A DNA stretch of 64,000 bases from Tahibacter aquaticus (lineage in GTDB: Bacteria; Pseudomonadota; Gammaproteobacteria; Xanthomonadales; Rhodanobacteraceae). The notes under the pieces were generated by a model. The model did not search any database and was not told the origin of the DNA. It was given only the letters and a program-made list of their open reading frames with translations. Shown in pieces: positions 60,786-64,000 of the stretch. Where the stretch lies: contig NZ_SNZH01000019.1 in NCBI RefSeq assembly GCF_004363655.1, positions 24,001-88,000 on the forward strand, given 5' to 3'. A program made the position numbers and the translations under genes. How positions within the stretch are numbered: position 1 is the first letter of the stretch; every line of letters begins with the position of its first letter.

Positions 60786-60875
60786 TGCAGGCATCGCGGA
60801 GCAAAAGGGCGCGTATCTTAACAAACCGCCGCCGTGTACCCGCGAATCGCGACGCCGCTGCGCCGCGAGGCCGTA

Positions 60876-61547
60876 TTACTCCTTGCCGGCGTTGCGCTCG
60901 CCCGCTCGCACCGGCGTGATGGGCCTGGAACGGCTGCGCTGGAAGACGAATACGGACGCAGGCGGAATATTCCACCAGGCAAAGCCGCCACGGCGCACAG
61001 TGAGGCCGAGCTCGTCCAGCGTTTCCCGCGGCACCGGGCTGACCGGGCCGTAGGTGAACTGGATCATGCGGCCTTCGCTGGGCATTACCGCGAAAGCGGC
61101 CTGCAGAATGTCGCGCTGCAGGCTCTTGGGCATGGACAGCAGGCCCAGCCCGCTGATGACCGCATCGACCGGGCCTTCAGCCGCAAATGACTGCTGCTGC
61201 ACCAGCGCCGGCAATGTGCAGGCATCGCCGCAGACGACGTTGACCTCAGCAAAACGGCCTTGCAGGAATTTGTGCAGTTCCTGGTTGAGTTCCACCACCA
61301 GCAGGTGCTCGGGCTTGATGCCGTGATCGAGCATGGCCTGGGTGAACACGCCGGTGCCGCCGCCCAGCTCGACCACGCGCTGGGCCTCCCGCGGCAGTTC
61401 TCGCACCATCAGCCGTGCCAATTGCTTGCTCGACGGCGACAGCGCCGCCACGGACAACGGATTCTTCAGCCATTGGCGAAAGAAAGTCAGCGTCGGAGAT
61501 GGCCCGTTGCCACCGCCACCGCGAGCCGGTTTGGCGCGATGTTGCAT
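60876..61547 (-). CDS. SAM-dependent methyltransferase, phospholipid N-methyltransferase-like
   Basis: A 223-residue class I methyltransferase. The SAM loop is 'VVELGGGTGVFTQAML' and the acidic loop is 'LLVVELNQELHKFLQ', followed by 'VVCGDACTLPALV' and 'DAVISGLGLLSMP'. The sequence resembles the short PmtA-type phospholipid N-methyltransferases and rRNA-dimethylase-like proteins, so phosphatidylethanolamine methylation is possible but not proven. The chosen ATG is 61547; a GTG at 61583 would add 12 residues. It lies 90 bases upstream of gltX on the same strand. Confidence 0.8.
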   Translation of the reverse strand: MQHRAKPARGGGGNGPSPTLTFFRQWLKNPLSVAALSPSSKQLARLMVRELPREAQRVVELGGGTGVFTQAMLDHGIKPEHLLVVELNQELHKFLQGRFAEVNVVCGDACTLPALVQQQSFAAEGPVDAVISGLGLLSMPKSLQRDILQAAFAVMPSEGRMIQFTYGPVSPVPRETLDELGLTVRRGGFAWWNIPPASVFVFQRSRSRPITPVRAGERNAGKE

Positions 61548-61652
61548 TGACGTTACCGTGGGGAACAGCGCTCTTTGTACCACGACGCCGTGCGCATGCG
61601 CGACGGCTTGACGGCAGGGTCGAAAACAGCCGCGGCCTTGTACCCAGGCGGC

Positions 61653-61693
61653 AAAAAGAAAGCCCCGCCACCTCAGGGGAAAGATGGCGGGGC
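61653..61693 (-). terminator. Rho-independent terminator of the Tyr-rich protein gene
   Basis: On the minus strand GCCCCGCCA and TGGCGGGGC (61662-61670 and 61685-61693) form a 9-base stem followed at once by TTTCTTTTTG. It sits 54 bases after the stop at 61748. Confidence 0.8.
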
Positions 61694-61747
61694 CGTGATG
61701 CCGGTAGCGCCCGGAGATGTCCAGGCAGGAATTACCGGCGGGAAGCG

Positions 61748-62194
61748 CTAGCGATCGTAGTAGCGGTCGCGGTCGTAATAGTCGTCGTCGCGGTCGTAGT
61801 AACGGTCGTTGGAACGATTGTAATAACCATCGTCGTAACGGTCGTAGCGGTCTACGCGACGAACCACTTCGACACGGCGTACGACGGGGCGGTAGTGATG
61901 AACGACAGGACGATAACGCGGATACGGGGCGTAATAGCCGCGGTCATACGGACCGCGGTAGCCATCGTAGTAACCATAGCCATGGCCATAGTGCGGACGA
62001 TAGCCGGTGTTGTAGTAGCCACCCCAGTTATTGCCCCAGCGATGGGAGTTGGAATAGCTCACTCCGTAGCCCGGACCACCGATGCTGATACTGAAATGAT
62101 CGCGGGCGGACGCCACGGAACCGAAGGCCAGAGCGGCGAGCGCTACCAGAACGAGAACGATGCGGCGAAACGAGTTGGGAGTTTGGGCATTCAT
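61748..62194 (-). CDS. Exported Tyr/Asp/Arg-rich low-complexity protein
   Basis: A 148-residue protein with a signal peptide ending 'ALAALAFGSVASARD'. The mature part starts 'HFSISIGGPGYGVSYSNSHR' and is then almost only Tyr, Gly, Arg, Asp and Asn ('YYNRSNDRYYDRDDDYYDR'). Small proteins of this build occur in many proteobacteria as periplasmic or envelope proteins of unknown role. AGGAC precedes the ATG at 62194, and a good terminator follows, so it is a single-gene unit. Confidence 0.75.
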   Translation of the reverse strand: MNAQTPNSFRRIVLVLVALAALAFGSVASARDHFSISIGGPGYGVSYSNSHRWGNNWGGYYNTGYRPHYGHGYGYYDGYRGPYDRGYYAPYPRYRPVVHHYRPVVRRVEVVRRVDRYDRYDDGYYNRSNDRYYDRDDDYYDRDRYYDR

Positions 62195-62434
62195 GGTTGT
62201 AGTCCTGCGAGATTGCGGGACCGATGCTGGGGCTTGGCGGCTGAATCGGCGCTTATTGAAGCCGGTGACGATTGTCAACGGACGAGTCTGCCCTGCGTCA
62301 CACTTTACGCCGCGCAAGCCTTGGCACAGTTAAAGAATCAATGACTTGGCAATGACCACGAACTGCCGGCCCGCTGAAGGTCAATGCTCATGCGGCGACA
62401 GGCTTCCTGGCGGACCCGCGCTGCGCGGGGAGCA

Positions 62435-62469
62435 CCCGCACCGCCCCCGCGCTGCCTGGCCGGTGCGGG
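62435..62469 (-). terminator. Hairpin after rlmKL
   Basis: CCCGCACCG (62435-62443) and CGGTGCGGG (62461-62469) form a 9-base stem with a 17-base loop that ends 1 base from the rlmKL stop. A second small stem CCCGCG/CGCGGG lies at 62415-62429. No U run follows, so this is a moderate candidate. Confidence 0.4.
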
Positions 62470-62470
62470 G

Positions 62471-64000
62471 CTATTCCTTGCGGCGCAGTTCCCAGGCGCG
62501 ATGAATGCGCGGATTCCGCTCGAAATCGAACGGAATCGTGGCGGCGCTGATTTCGCGCATGTCCAGCGCGGCCAGCGCTTCGCTGTCGAGATGGAAACGG
62601 CGGTAGTTGTTGGAGAACAGGATCAGCCCGCCAGGTGCCAGGCGCTCCATGCACAGCGTGAGCAGGCGCACATGGTCGCGCTGCACGTCGAAATCCTGCG
62701 CACGCTTGGAATTGGAAAATGTCGGCGGATCGACATAGATAAGGTCGTATAGCTCGCGATCCTGCTCGAGGAACGCACAGGCATCGGCCTGGACCAGGCG
62801 ATGGCGGTTGCCGACGAATCCGTTCAGACCCAGATTGCGCGAAGCCCACTCCAGATACGTTGTCGACAAATCCACACTTACCGTATTGCTGGCTCCGCCG
62901 TCGGCGGCAAACACGCTGACCGCGCCGGTATAGCAGAACAGGTTGAGAAATCGCTTGCCGCGCGCCAGCTCGCGTACGCGGGCGCGCAGCGGCCGGTGAT
63001 CCAGGAACAGGCCGGTATCGAGGTAGTCCCACAGGTTCACCAGGAATTTCAGCCCCCCCTCTTCCACGGTGAGAAATTCGCCGCGCTGGTCCATGCGGCC
63101 GTATTTCTCGCCGCCCTTGGCCCGGTAGCGCTGCTTCAGCGCAATGCGCTCGCGCGGAATGCCGAAGCTTTCGCCGGCCACGCGCACGATCTCGCGCCAG
63201 CGCTGGCGCGCGCTGTTTTCGTCGATGGTGGACGGCGCCTGGTATTCCTGGATATGCAGGTGGTCGGCATAGACATCGATTGCCGCAGCATATTCCGGCA
63301 GGTCGGCATCGTAGATGCGATAGCACTGCAGGCCTTCTCGCTCCAGTCGCTTGCGCAGGTGCTTGCGATTCTTGTCCAGGCGGTTTTTCAGCATCTGTGC
63401 GCCGTCGGACAAGGGCTTGACCTCGCGCGGCACCGCAGCGGCGCTGGCGGCCAGGTCGAAATTCAGCAGCTGGCATTCCAGCGCGCCGTTGTAGAACGCA
63501 TAGCGCTTGACCGCGCGCAGGCCAATGGCGCGGCCCAGCTCGGCGTCGGATGTAATGATGCTGGCCCGCCAGTCGTTGAATTCCTGCTGCAGTTTTTCAC
63601 CGATCAGGCGATACAGCGGCTGCAGTTCATCGCGTTCGCCCAGGCGCTGGCCGTACGGCGGATTGGAAATCAGCAGGCCCGGCTGGGGGCATTCGCGCGG
63701 CCGCGTCAGATGACTGAGCGACTGGCGGCCGAGATGGACAAAACCCGCCACGCCGGCATGCTGGACGTTGTGACGTGCTTCTTCCAGCACCTCCGCATCC
63801 TGGTCGAAGCCGAAAAACCGCTGCCCCAGACTGGAAAGCCCGGCTTGCGCGCGCGCGTTCATGTCGTCGCGCAGCCCCTGCCAAAGCGCTGCATCGTGGC
63901 CGCGCCAGCCCAGCAGGCCGTAATAGTCGCGCTTCCAGCCCGGCGCCACGTCGGCCGCCATCCAGACCGCTTCCACCAGCAAGGTGCCGGAACCGCACAG
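62471..64000 (-). CDS. rlmKL: Bifunctional 23S rRNA methyltransferase RlmKL (partial, start beyond window)
   Basis: About 510 residues are visible; the N-terminus (THUMP domain and first half of the RlmL domain) lies past the edge, since the frame is open to 64000 with 'LCGSGTLLVEAVW' at the margin. The RlmL part modifies G2445 of 23S rRNA (NPPY-type motif 'LLISNPPYGQRLGERDEL'). The RlmK part modifies G2069 ('RFLNLFCYTGAVSVFAADGG' and 'DLIYVDPPTFSNSKRAQDFD'). Both methyltransferase domains fused in one chain is the usual gammaproteobacterial form. Confidence 0.94.
   Translation of the reverse strand: MCGSGTLLVEAVWMAADVAPGWKRDYYGLLGWRGHDAALWQGLRDDMNARAQAGLSSLGQRFFGFDQDAEVLEEARHNVQHAGVAGFVHLGRQSLSHLTRPRECPQPGLLISNPPYGQRLGERDELQPLYRLIGEKLQQEFNDWRASIITSDAELGRAIGLRAVKRYAFYNGALECQLLNFDLAASAAAVPREVKPLSDGAQMLKNRLDKNRKHLRKRLEREGLQCYRIYDADLPEYAAAIDVYADHLHIQEYQAPSTIDENSARQRWREIVRVAGESFGIPRERIALKQRYRAKGGEKYGRMDQRGEFLTVEEGGLKFLVNLWDYLDTGLFLDHRPLRARVRELARGKRFLNLFCYTGAVSVFAADGGASNTVSVDLSTTYLEWASRNLGLNGFVGNRHRLVQADACAFLEQDRELYDLIYVDPPTFSNSKRAQDFDVQRDHVRLLTLCMERLAPGGLILFSNNYRRFHLDSEALAALDMREISAATIPFDFERNPRIHRAWELRRKE

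Overview
The window is GC-rich, densely coded gammaproteobacterial chromosome. The gene set (RlmKL fusion, EpmA, YajD, a PilG/PilJ/ChpA-like sensory operon, an RND pump with a NodT-type outer-membrane factor) and several families of dispersed intergenic repeats fit the order Xanthomonadales/Lysobacterales, most likely a Rhodanobacteraceae-type soil or water bacterium. This placement is inferred from gene content; no rRNA or tRNA gene was seen.

Left part (1-24080). It opens with a secreted fibronectin-III-type surface protein that runs off the edge, a TerB-like protein, oligoribonuclease (orn), and a large REC-REC-PAS-GGDEF-EAL protein divergent from orn. An RND efflux operon (pump, adaptor, outer-membrane lipoprotein) follows, then a CGNR zinc-finger regulator coupled to a secreted beta-propeller protein. 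A five-gene chemosensory operon (two response regulators, CheW, a dCache receptor, a hybrid CheA) completes this part. It lacks CheR and CheB.

Middle part (24081-37186). This holds a LysR regulator, a 1.2 kb gene-poor gap, a secreted delta-60-repeat protein, a DUF1428 protein, azoR with a divergent LysR gene that overlaps an orphan kdpE, a secreted subtilase, phosphoglucomutase, and a membrane sulfatase-type phosphoglycerol transferase.

Purine region (37310-48589). Three transcription units encode a full adenine-to-glyoxylate route: adenine deaminase, xanthine dehydrogenase XdhABC, membrane urate hydroxylase PuuD, HIU hydrolase, OHCU decarboxylase, allantoinase PuuE, allantoicase and ureidoglycolate lyase.

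Right part (48842-64000). This holds an MFS transporter, epmA fused in frame to an upstream DUF559 endonuclease-like domain through two inverted-repeat elements, ligA, a TPR-like protein, yajD, a membrane acyltransferase divergent from a membrane LytTR regulator, gltX with neighbours, a methyltransferase, a Tyr/Asp/Arg-rich secreted protein, and rlmKL running off the edge.

Non-coding structure is rich. There are REP/REPIN-like arms at five loci, an element carrying variable hexanucleotide tracts at two loci, GGGGAGAGGG-type repeats next to or inside the DUF559-epmA frame, a MITE-like 208 bp element, and several strong hairpins between convergent genes.
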